Source of the DNA: Hypomesus transpacificus
Taxonomy: Eukaryota > Chordata > Actinopteri > Osmeriformes > Osmeridae
DNA length: 64,000 bases
NCBI RefSeq assembly: GCF_021917145.1
Contig: NC_061063.1
Span: forward strand, 4,406,510-4,470,509
Reading direction: 5' to 3'
Part shown: piece after piece, positions 13,001 through 23,710 of the stretch
Layout of the letters: each line of letters starts with the position of its first letter
Position numbering within the stretch: the stretch's first letter is position 1
The notes under the pieces: model-generated
What the model saw: the letters and a program-made list of their open reading frames with translations, nothing else
Database searches by the model: none
Told to the model about the DNA's origin: nothing
Program-made: the position numbers and the translations under genes

Positions 13001-13222
13001 TTTTTGCTTAATGTAACTATGTATAATACATCCTTAGAGTAGAAGCCAGTCTTGTAAATTAAAAATATTCTCCAAATACAGTCACAATTTTGTTTGCAAT
13101 ACACACAGGACATTATTTATTTTAAATGCAAATAATAGTCATATATTTATTTTCTTACCTGATATAGCAAACAACAACAACCATTGGGTAATCCTCCATA
13201 TGTGACTGGAATGTTGCACCAT
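10049..13222 (-). CDS. muc1: Transmembrane mucin with SEA domain; candidate fish MUC1
   Basis: Exons in transcript order: 13222-13159, 12519-12341, 12198-12125, 11904-11765, 11630-10429 and 10192-10079, with a possible read-through stop at 10049-10051. All phases agree. The protein has about 600 residues: signal peptide (1-22, WLLLFAIS core), SEA domain (about 46-150) with an FSKGSVIA segment matching the SEA self-cleavage G/S(V) turn at G108-S109, about 17 Thr/Pro repeats, a nine-glycine run, one membrane span beginning VPGWGIALLVL, then a tail starting VVRWCCKK. Known: human MUC1 has a GSVVV SEA cleavage site, the same VPGWGIALLVL at the start of its span and CQCRRK just inside. It neighbours THBS3/MTX1 at 1q22. 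Inference: this is a MUC1 orthologue acting as a heavily O-glycosylated surface protein. Odd: the SEA domain lies before the repeats, whereas it follows them in mammals. It is divergent from MTX1, with 1.3 kb between start codons. Confidence 0.8.
10862..11590 (-). repeat. 42-bp coding minisatellite (mucin VNTR), about 17 copies
   Basis: The plus strand shows a repeating GGTTGTAGTTGTAGTGAGAG...GAAGTTGTTGCAGG unit of 42 bp. On the minus strand each unit encodes 14 residues (TTPLTTTTTPATTS), an ideal O-glycosylation substrate. Units differ by point changes (ARG/GTG, GCG, TTA variants) and one near 11207-11215 carries an extra GTG triplet, so the frame is kept. The central-to-right copies (about 11240-11560) are nearly identical, suggesting recent expansion. 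Copy number is probably polymorphic and could be collapsed in the assembly. Confidence 0.92.
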
Positions 13223-14536
13223 CTTGATAAAATATTAATAACTCAATCAATATTGAAAAACAAGCATTTATCACTTTAACCACAAGTCTGTAGCCTCCAG
13301 GATATGTATGAGGATCCAAATAGGATCACAGGTGAGAAACCTGTGTTTTTATGGGGTCCTTTAGGTGTGGTTTGAAGGTGTGACACAGCAGGCCAATCAG
13401 CCTGGGACATGCCTAAAGAGAAGCAGAGTGAAATATTTGACTCCATGATTCACAATCTCCTAATCTAATTGTTTGACCTTTGCCAACACTAGGCTACTTG
13501 ATGGGTTTGACATACCTTAACTACTTTTAGATGACTTCAGTACATGTAAATGTAAACCATAATTATCACAATAAAAAGTGAATTGCTGACCATTTATCTT
13601 ATAGGAAAGAGTTGTCAAAAATATGTTACCAAGTAGGATTGGAGATTGACCTTTAGAATATACATTAAATTGTCTATTCTCTTATCTGACAATTGAGACA
13701 TAACGTTCACATGCCCATAACAATTGTTTTCTTCAGTGTCCCAAATGACTTGTAGCCTAGTCATTCAGCCTGACTGAGTTTTAGTTTCGTTTTTAATAAA
13801 TTCACCCAAACAGCAAAAAATAACCACCACTTTAATGTATTGTAACCAGTCCTGTAACATACGAGGGAAAACAGTGTAGAGAAGGATTGGTTTCAAAGAA
13901 AGTTCTTTGACATCTGTGCTTGTCATCACTGATGACTCATCAGCATACTTTTCAATCAATCTACAATAGGTACAAGTAGTCAAATAAAAATGCACCTTTG
14001 CTTACATTTCTCAGACAGTATTTATATCCACCCAAATGACTCCTCCAGTCGGCCAATGACCCAAGATGGGGTTGGGATGCAAACAGAGTTGCTGTTGAAC
14101 CAAATGTTTCCATAGCAAACCAAGATTATTGTTATTGATTTTTTACATAAATAAGTAGGGTAGTCTACTGTATTTAGTTTAATTTCTATATATTCCAAAT
14201 AAGCTATGCATATTTGGTGTCTATTTCAAGCAGTCTAGGCTACAGGGTTGTAGAGGATGCCACCTAGTGGCTCAGGTAGAGAAAGTGGACAAACTGCAAA
14301 AGACAAGAAATATGGGACAATTTCGTGTTTGGTGGGTGAATCATTAAATAGTGAATAGATAACTTGTTTGAAACACAATACAAATATCACTCTACTCTTT
14401 GGGAAAACAGTTGGAAAAACAGTTCTCAACTCAGCCTTAACCGTTGCTGAGGAAATCTCAATTTGTTGTCATTGGTAGCTAATGTGACACGCGAAGGGAA
14501 CAGCTTCCGAGTGAAAGGTCATTTAGTCAAAGTAAG
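13223..14536. promoter_or_regulatory. Divergent intergenic region between the MUC1-like gene and MTX1
   Basis: Only 1.3 kb separates the two start codons, so both promoters must lie here. Toward the mucin side, minus-strand CCATAAAAAC (about 13347-13356) is a TATA-like element about 130 bp upstream of the mucin ATG. A TGACTCA (AP-1-type) word occurs near 13929-13935. Toward MTX1 there is no TATA box, as usual for housekeeping genes. These sites are inferred from motif words only. Confidence 0.4.
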
Positions 14537-14545
14537 ATGGCTGCC
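14534..14545 (+). promoter_or_regulatory. YY1-like element overlapping the MTX1 start codon
   Basis: AAGATGGCTGCC matches the YY1 core (AAGATGGCGGC) with one change and contains the MTX1 ATG. YY1 sites overlapping the initiator ATG are common in TATA-less vertebrate housekeeping genes, including many nuclear genes for mitochondrial proteins. Motif match only. Confidence 0.45.
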
Positions 14546-17500
14546 CCCTTGGAGTTGTACTGTTGGAAAGGCGATTGGGGTTTACCCTCTGTAGATACAG
14601 ACTGTTTAACCGTCTTGGTAAGAAACTAAAGTTCTGATTACATATACAAGAGATTGTTACCCCATGTCGATCCTCCATCTAATCAACCACGGTAACCTGT
14701 TGTCCTGTCAGAGGAGTGATATGACCTAGCTAGCTAGCTACTAGCCAGTTGAACCAACTGCAGCTCCTTCGTTGTACTAGTCTAGCTACTTGGCTGAATT
14801 GAATGAATTTGCCAACTCAAATCGAAACGAAATTATGTGCTTGTCAGATTGCAAACGTGCCTGTTTTGGTTGTTGGCCAGTACACATAACTAACTGATTA
14901 GCTAAGAAACAGAAAATTATTAATGGGAAATTAATGTAGCTAATATTCCTAGTTTAAACGTATTTAAGTTATAATTGACGGTACAGTACTCTGTAGCCAA
15001 CAAGTAGCTAAACTCAATAAGTAGCTAGCTAGTACAACTGTAGCTAGCTGTCTGGCAGTAGGCCTAGCTGTAGCTATCATTGTAAGCTAACTCAGATACT
15101 TTCATATGGCATCCATTCATTCTTTGACTCTCAACTTCTAACGTTATTTTCCTACAATCTTCATACTTGTAATTTGTACTGGACAACTATTTGCCTTGCG
15201 TACATTTGACACATAGGCATGTTGTTATCAATTGTTACCACGAATAGGCTTTCAAAAATTATTCCTACTTAAGTGAAACATTTGTCCACATAAAATTACC
15301 TCTTTATCATGTACATTTGACCATTTCTTTCAGTCGCACCTAAATCATGTTTCTTTCTCTCCAGATTTATTAAATGTGTTACCTAAACAAAGACTTATAT
15401 ATGAGGTCATAAAGACAAATATTTAAACAAAGTCTAAATATCAGCCTAATGTGTTACTAAAATGACCAGATGGGTAGTGAGATCATCTATAAACAAAATC
15501 CAGGAAACTCATCATAGATATCTAGCCTAGGATAATAGACTAATTATTCTCAGGCTTACTTTATTCTCCCTGCGCAAATAGCCTGGTACTTCAATCATAG
15601 TATAGTAGTAAGCAGTTAGTTTAATGTTAAGATGTGACTGAAAAGGCAGTGCTAACCTACAGTGATACTAACGTGCTTTGTCAGAGCCAGGGACCTTTGC
15701 TGCAGCTAGACATCAGCCTGTTATAACTGCTCGGATTCTGTGTCCTGTTGTGTGAGTGATCTCAGTGTGCATCACAGCTGTCTAAAACACATACTACCAC
15801 CATTGTTAAGTAGTCTGGGTAGTATAAAATATAATGTCTTTGCTGTTCATCAGCATCATTTCAACCACATTACTAGAGTATCTTACAGTACCTTTCAGCT
15901 ATCACCTAGGCCTACTGGCTTGGTCATTTAATAAAATGTCAACTGTGCATTTTCAAGCAAGTCTGTGAGACAGGACACACCTTGGCAGGCAAAACAGACA
16001 TGTCCCCCCCCCCACATACACGGTGAGAGAAGCTGGTGGTGTGGAATGTTTTCTAAACACCTCTGTTACTAAGGATCACACAGGAAGTGACCCTGGCTTA
16101 TTTGTATGGAAGAAAAGCACAGCATAAAGCTAAGTGGGTGACTTATGTATTGCATTGTAGCTCTTACTAATATTTAATCTTGGTCATGGGCTAAAATAAG
16201 GTATTTTCAGAAGTCCTGGTGGATTGCCTGTTGGGCTTGCTTGTCAACGTGCTTTGACTGGTTGACATCCCTTCATGGGATGTCATGGTGTCGTGAACTG
16301 ACTGCTGTTTATAATCTTTACGCAACCACTGTGGTTTGGGGGCTGCTTTGCAATGGTATACGAGCCGCAAAGACACCACTGACAGGACATCATTTTATCA
16401 AGCCACTCTATTTCAGAACCGTATTCAGGGTTATGTGACTACAGGTCTTATTCATGACATGTGCATTAAGTTGTGTGTCTCAAGTAGTCAATATAAAGCC
16501 TATTGGTTGTAATTTGTTTGTACACGGCCTCTATTTTGTGTATGATACTTTGAAGGTGTTTATAGCCATGTGTGCAAAATACATACCCAACTTTCCAAAA
16601 AAGTCCTAAAAGCATTTCCAAGTTTGAGCCTTGTCACTGTAGTGCTAGGACTAGTACCCTCACAGTACAACTGTCCCGCGGGCAATGACAAGATCTGGGT
16701 TTGATGTTGGCTGCGGTTTCCTGGCTGCTCGGGGAAGAGAAGGGGGCTTGTATCCAAGGAAGATGACCTACGGCCTTGTCACCCTTCCTCCTCGTCAATC
16801 TATATGGTTCTCAATCCCCCCCCCCCCCCCCCCCCCCCCCCAAATCTACCACCCCCAGACAGATTTGGACTTCCTCTGTAGGCAGGAAGGATGATTGTGG
16901 GCTGAAGGGATGATTGACATGTGTTTTTGATTTAAATCCATCTGGTATGAATTTCAACATTTTAGATATGTCCCTTTCCTCAATTTCCAAAAACTAGAAT
17001 ACCAAGTGGTACTGGTAGTTTTGTTTTGTTGGTTTATGGGTCTCGAGGTTTTAAAGAGTGGAAAACTAAAAAGAGATACTTGCCCCGCCAGTGTTGTGCC
17101 TGAAGGGTTACGTTGCACTGTTTGCTTTAAATCTCGTTAAATGAGGATAATCCTAGATAATCCTTCAGTTTGAGTCTCCCTAACAAGAATCTTCTGTCTT
17201 TAAAGGGGCCGTCTTCACCCCCCAGGGTTGTGTGCTTAGACTTTGAGCGATTAATGTATTCCTGTGTCTTGGCTGGTCGGGAATCCTGCAACTCATTATC
17301 AACCTCACGGACGTCTGATAGAAGTGTTTTCATTTTCACACTGGGTTTTTGTGGTATAGATACAGGGTTTCAAGCCTAAAGACTCACAGTTATTGAGGCA
17401 TAAAAAATTTTTGTAAGTAAAAATAAAATAAAAACTAGTATACTCATCTAGTTGCTTTGCTGTGACACTCTTCCAGGCATATGCAAAATTTGCTGGTGCT

Positions 17501-20500
17501 CCACTCAGAGTCCACAAGATCACCAACCCCTGGAAAAGCCCGACAGGTAACTCCAGTCTACGTTCTTCATTTTGTAACTCTGTGGAGTTGTAGTTAGTTT
17601 TAGATTTTTGCACACTATACTGACCATGTACTGTTCTATACAAAAAAGATCACAAACACAGAGGTCATAGAATCACAACTTGGGTCACTTATCACTTGAT
17701 TATCCAAATAAACCTTAGTCAGTGGCTGTAGCTGTACTGATCCGGAGAGGGAGAGGAAAGGCGGGAGGGAGGGTAGCCTGTGATTTATGAGGACAGGAAG
17801 CTAGCTCTACCTTTTTTTCTCACTTGATTACAACAAAGTCACAGGTCATGGTGTTAAGGTCACAGAGTCCCAGGGTCCCAGAACACCTGATATTTTTCTT
17901 ACTTATTTTTTTTGTCAACAACCTTCAAGGTCTTCCTCAGTTTTTCAAACCACTCAGGTTTAAATGTTTACATCCTACATTGGTCTTGTTTCAGGTGTTT
18001 TACCAGCGCTGAAGGCCAAAGAAGAAGGCAGTATCTCGAAGCCAAGCAGTATTATCATTCACCTCAGAAAACAGGTTAGTTAGTAAAAAAAAAAAAAAGG
18101 TTAACACACTCAAATTGATAAACAATTTGTAAACAGGTGAAAATGCCCACCGTTCTTCACAGGAAGTAGAGTAAACGTTCCAAATCTGTTGCATCTCACC
18201 AGAAACCACGCGTGTACTACTATTGCACGTGGCTAAGAGATGATTTTGATAACAAACAGGTGTCTGATGGGTGTGAATTTAATGTGATTTCTCACTTTAT
18301 AACAGGACTAGATTTCACCATGGTGGGTAATGGTTTGTAGTAGGTGGTTTTTCGGTTAGTTGTTAAAGTTTATTGCGTAGGTTGTTATGGTGGTTTATGG
18401 TAAATGAGACTGAGCTTTGTGCTTGAGGGGATGGAAAAGACATGGCACATAGACTAATGCCATGTAACTGGTCTGACATATCCTGACTGAATTTCTATGT
18501 TTAGTGTACAGCAATTGCATGTAGTGTGGGCCTGTATTGGCCCCACATTAGTATATCGACACTAACAAGTTAGCAGTTCATTTGTATCGTTGCATATGGG
18601 GTTAAATACGAGGTTTGTTCGTTTGCCTTGGCAGGAAGGTTTTTGGTAAGTGGGTTCTGGCAAAGAGTTCAAGGGTAATGTGATTTGGCCAAGAGAAAGT
18701 GTACCAAGGATGGAAGGCAACGCTTCTTTGAACCCAGATGGCAATAATCCTGTTGTGTAGCGACATTATCTTTTTGGATGTTAGCACAAAGAAATTGTAG
18801 CACGAATGGGTAAACTAAGGGAAAGATGAAACTTGCAATACGGTCCTCCTTAAAGTCAGTTCGTTTTCACAGTTACTACATCTGCAGTATATTGGTACAG
18901 ATGGTTTTGTGTAACCTACTACTGTTTATGATCTTGTAGCTTTTACCAAGCAGAATGTGAGTGTGGTCTAACCTGTCTGTGTTTGTCTTAGAGGAGGTAT
19001 TGGTTCTCCAAGCCTCCATACTTGAATCCACAACCCTCCCTCCTGACATCTGAAATTCCCTTCTTCTACCACCTACCTTTCAGAAATACAACGCTGACTA
19101 TGACCTCTCAGCCAAGGAGGGAGCAGACACACTGGCCTTTGTGTCTCTACTGGAGGAGAAGCTGCTGCCTGCTTTGGTAAGTGGTGTGAATGTGTGTGTG
19201 TTTTCTCTGTCTGTCGACAGGGTAAGCCACATACCATGTAGGAGAGAGAGAGACAACGGTAATGTGTGAATAGAAGGACGGCTATCAAAGTGTGCCTAGG
19301 CTAGTGCAACAGACTGATGGCTGGGTACAGTGTTTGGCACAAACGCTAAATAAATAATCCCTTAACATTCCCATTATCGCCATTCTGCGGTGGTTGATGA
19401 TGATAAAAATATCAAAGGTCTAAGGCCTTTCAGTCCGTGCCAGGGGGAGGAGTTGAAAGAGGCACCCCCGTGGATACAGGAATGCTTTCAAGTCACTGAA
19501 AAAGAGGGGAAAATGTCCTCTCATAATAGACGTTACCTTTCTGGACCAACCTGACATTACCTTCTGGGTCCTGCTCAAGGTTAGCGTCAGTTTGCAATTC
19601 ATTATGAAGGCTGAAAATGAAAGATGTTTTATTGGAGGTCACTGTCCCAGACTTGTTTAATGTATACTTGCCAAGACAATGGAAGGAGTTTACTCATCAT
19701 GCCTTAATAGAAGTGAGAGAGAAGTCTGAGGTGAGTTTTGTGCCAGATGAATAAGAAACGTTTCTCTAAGTTCAATAAAGAAATGATCAGGATAACGTTG
19801 ATCCCTATGTGGCCATCTCAAAGACAAGTCCGTTTGCATGGCCTGTTCCGGCCCTGAGGAGAATCCTATTTAAATGTACCTTGTATGTTTAAATGTACGC
19901 GTGTCCTGTAAAAAAGTGCCTGTCTTCCTGTGTAAAAGAGGGGATAATTACATGACAGACGAGGTGTCTCTGGGGGACAGGGATGCATCTGGAAACAAGC
20001 GGAAGAGACTCAAGTACCTTTGGCGACCCCTGTGGTGACCCTTCCATCTGTGTTGGTGACCCCTTGGGAGTTGAGCAGCAGTATGGACTTACGATTAGGA
20101 AACGACTTACGATTGGGTCTGTTATATAGCTGCGTTCACTTGTGGGAAGCACACTTGTGCAGAGCGTGTGGTTAGAGTGGTTATTTAGTGGAAAGCGTAA
20201 ATCCCAACCTGGTGGCAAGTTTAAGAGAACACAAATCTTGATTGTGTATCTTAAAAAAAACACATCTATGGTCACCAAGGCCTGCTTATATTCACCCTCC
20301 TCGCTCCCAATCCTCTCCTTAGATCTACACACAGTGGTTGGACTCCAAAAACTACGTTGATGTCACGCGACGCTGGTATGCTGAGCACATCCCGTTCCCA
20401 CTCAACTTCCTGCTGCCCAGCCGAATGCACAGCCAGCAGCTGGAGAAGCTGAGGCTGGTGAGGGGAGACTCCCTCCTGGAGCCTGGGGAGCAACTGGAGA

Positions 20501-22202
20501 AGGAGGTGAGAGGGAGAGGTGAAGGGCTATGGAGATGGCTGTGGGAAGACCAGAGAGAGAAGGCTAGAAAACGAGGGTCCGTAGGGCTGGAGATGACGGA
20601 CAAACTGTATAGTTTGAGAGTTCTGAGCGTTTAGAGGAGATGACACAAAGGCTAAACAACACCCTTCGGTTGGAAGGGATGAGCAGATGACGCCAGAAGT
20701 TGAGAAGTAGCAGATGACGCCAGAAGTTGAGAAGGTGTCGACCGAGGAATTAAGTGAAAATGGATGTAGTTTGACTTAGTTTTCAATTAACAGATTGAAC
20801 GAAATGACCTGTTTCGGCCAAGGGATGGGATTTTGATTAAAAATAAACGTCCAGAGAGGGATTACAGACTTGGTATTTGGCCACCCTGTTTTATGAGGTT
20901 CTTCTCCAAAGGCCGTAGTCATTTAATAAAGCCTAAGAAACCAAAACACTCCCTTTGTTTTCACAATACATGGTAAGTGGGTCAGACGGTTCATCTCTAT
21001 GGCAACCACGTTACTGAGTGGAGTGGTTGATAATAAAAGGTGGTGTTCTCCTCTCGTCCAGCTCTGTGATTATACGGGCAACATGTCTGCATTGATACTA
21101 TACACGGCCATAATTCAGGTCTGTGTAATGAACAGATTGCATTGTGATGGGGCCCCATTGACGACCCCTTAAATCAATTCCCTCGCTTGCTGAAGACTGA
21201 ATTTTTTCAGAGTGCAAATATAAGTGTCCAGGCAGTGAATGCCTGTGGGTGTTCATGCTGATGGTTGTCCGGGTGTTGTGCTCCCCCCCCCCCCCCCCCC
21301 CCCCCCCCAGCTCTACCAGGACGCCCTGGAGTGCATGACCCTGCTCTCCCAGCGCCTCGGCTCACACAAGTTCTTCTTCGGCGATTCGTAAGTGGCTTCA
21401 TCGCTAAACTGTGGAAGCTTAAATGCTAGATTAGCTCAGGCAAATGATGTGGTATGTGGCTACCTAATGTTAGAATAATGGGGCGTGTCAGATATTTGTG
21501 GTCAGTGCAAGTGTTGTGAATTCAAAATGACACCTTTTTTATGCTGTGATATTACTGACAAAGGCTGCTTGTCTTTTGCAAATCCAGCCCATCCTCATTA
21601 GATGCCTATGTGTTTGGTCACCTGGCTCCATTGCTGAAGATCAAACTGCCCAACGCAAAGCTCCAGCAGCATCTGAACTCGCTGGACAACCTGCGGCTCT
21701 ACTGCTCCAATATCCTGCTTCTCTACTTCCCCTCCGATGGGCGAGGTGAGACGGCCAACACCAAACCTCTACAGGCCCAAAGTCCATTTTAGAACTGACC
21801 TGAGTGTCCTCGCCTTGCTAGAAAAATATTCTACACATTGGAATATGTTGGATGGGATTTATATATCCTGTTCAATTGTTTCACCAGATATTAGGTTTAG
21901 CGGGAGATGACTCCTTGTTTTCTGTTTTCCATTGTCAGAATTGTCCTCACCTGTTGTGTTATGTCTCCTTTTCAGACACCCCCAATCGTAAGGTGTCTGT
22001 CCATTCAGACAGTAGTGACTTTGACAGTGAGCCACATAAAAGACGCAACCAGATCCTGTCAGTCCTGTTTGCTTTCGGTGCAATGCTGGGCTATGCCATC
22101 TTGACGGGTATCGTCAGCATTGAGCATGTACGACAACAGGGGGCGCTAGAAGGGCCCAGTCATGGAGACGAAGAGGAGGAGGAGGAAGAGGAGGAGGATT
22201 GA
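14537..22202 (+). CDS. mtx1: Metaxin 1, outer mitochondrial membrane import/SAM-associated protein
   Basis: Coding exons 14537-14617, 17477-17546, 17995-18074, 19084-19176, 20323-20505, 21311-21387, 21588-21745 and 21976-22202 join in frame to 322 residues; the human short form is 317. The N-terminus [20 protein letters not shown], the [19 protein letters not shown] block and the [21 protein letters not shown] block are the metaxin GST-N-like and GST-C-like signatures. A C-terminal anchor ([23 protein letters not shown], about 274-296) follows a basic HKRRNQ, then an acidic tail. The tail anchor and RRNQILSV favour MTX1 over MTX3. Known: metaxin 1 works with metaxin 2 and SAM50 in beta-barrel insertion and cristae contacts at the mitochondrial outer membrane. 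The ATG sits in a YY1-like element. A run of about 26 C forms the pyrimidine tract of intron 5. THBS3 follows on the same strand, unlike the divergent pair in mammals. Confidence 0.96.
16816..16841. repeat. Poly-C tract in MTX1 intron 1
   Basis: An uninterrupted run of about 26 C on the plus strand. No function is evident. Exact length is likely unreliable because such runs are error-prone in sequencing. Confidence 0.8.
21283..21310 (+). repeat. Poly-C run that serves as the 3' splice-site pyrimidine tract of MTX1 intron 5
   Basis: About 26 C are followed directly by AG at 21309-21310 and exon 6 ([12 protein letters not shown]). The whole polypyrimidine tract of this acceptor is homopolymeric C, whereas most acceptors are U-rich. 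Confidence 0.8.
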
Positions 22203-22615
22203 GTTGCCTTCACCTCATGTTACTGGGATAAATTAACACACACACTGATTCCATATATTGAATATTTATGGACAACAAGGGAACTGGTTTTTGTTCATCA
22301 CTGTGGAAGCTTCTACAATGCGAGATAATACTTTGTTCTTTGTACAGTCTTACCATTCAAAATCATGATCCATTGCGTAGTCTTTCACTTGTTTATTTTT
22401 TACTTACATCCCAGAAAGGCACACTGTTTCTTGTTTTATAATCTTCCGGACGCTTGAATATAATCCATGAATGGTATTCTTTTTTCCTGCTCAGTTTTAT
22501 TTAAAATTTTGGAGCGATGTGGTGAGATGAAGGCTCTTGAGCCACATTCTGTAATGTTTTGTCAGGTTTTACTTAGGCAAACGGAATTTTGACTTGATTT
22601 CAGGTCATTAAAGAA
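22203..22615 (+). other. MTX1 3' UTR
   Basis: Sequence after the TGA at 22200-22202. An ATTAAA at 22607-22612 is the first good polyadenylation signal, giving a 3' UTR of roughly 0.4 kb. Confidence 0.5.
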
Positions 22616-23710
22616 AAAATGCTGAAACATCTCAAAATTGTAGTTTTTGGATTGTGTTGTACATTTGCCAAAACTGTGGTTTTGCCCAGCCATAAAGATC
22701 AGAGTAACAGTCTCAAATGTCACAAGTTGGTGAAAAAGTTCAAGTCAAAAAGTCAAAAAGTAAGGCTTTAACAAGATGATAGTAAACCTATAGGCCTACT
22801 TTAAACATTTGAAATACATTCAAATGTTTTCTCAATGTAGCAAAAAGGTTGGGTAATTCCACAGTCCAACATGTAAATATAAAGAGCTCATACAGGCTAG
22901 ATCACTCAACTCCTTTCACTTCACTCAGTTATACCACTATATGTTCCTGGATACTCGCTTAAAGTCGGACTGAAGTGTAAACAATGATATATATACAGAT
23001 TCAATGATACGCTGACAAATGGATTCATCTGATATTCATCTGATGTTTGTGTGTGATGACAGTTCTTTCTTAAAGCAAAGGCAAAAAAAAAGAATTACTT
23101 AAATTAGGCTACCGTGTTCTGACCTTTGACTTATGTGCAATGTTCAACGTGAGCACCTAGATGGTGCAATAAATCATCGTGGGTTTCACATTAATTAAAA
23201 GCACCGAGATAAATATTGTCCAAAATGTTGGGGGTCAATTAAGGGTATTATCAGTTTGCAACCACTGACCCTTTACTTTTCGGCTGTGTCCAACATACCT
23301 GATTCTGTTTTTGTAAAATAAAAATAAAGGAACCAAAAACGTTCCCACTTAAATCGGAACCACGATATTGAGGCAAAAAGCCGTGACCTACCAACCAATT
23401 TATCTAGGTCTCGTTCGCTTCTTTGCTGATAAACTCATGGTTTTTATTTGGGTGAAAAATGGGCTCACACTAGACTACCCCAAGCTGCGCGGATCACGAG
23501 CGAGACTCACCCGCCAACACTTTCACCCTGAAGCAGTCTTCTGCAACGCGCACAGGGTATGCAGCCACGACTGGCTGCTCAACGTGCCATCGAGGAATAT
23601 ACAAAGTTGAACTTACTTTTTGCAAGCTGCTTCTGTAGAGTACAAACACTGGGTCTCAATTTCTTGACCGCTTCAGTTTAAATATTTAACTTTTAGAGAC
23701 TGCGTTTGAT
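22616..23710 (+). promoter_or_regulatory. MTX1-THBS3 intergenic region and THBS3 5' flank
   Basis: About 1.1 kb with no coding exon. It must hold the THBS3 promoter, because MTX1 ends upstream on the same strand. No clear TATA box is placed well for 23711. GC content rises locally around 23470-23590, just before the first exon. Confidence 0.4.

Noticed and set aside
14727-14743. TAGC tetranucleotide run in MTX1 intron 1, considered as a functional motif
   Set aside because: Only about four units, plus scattered CTAGCTA words nearby. It looks like ordinary simple sequence.
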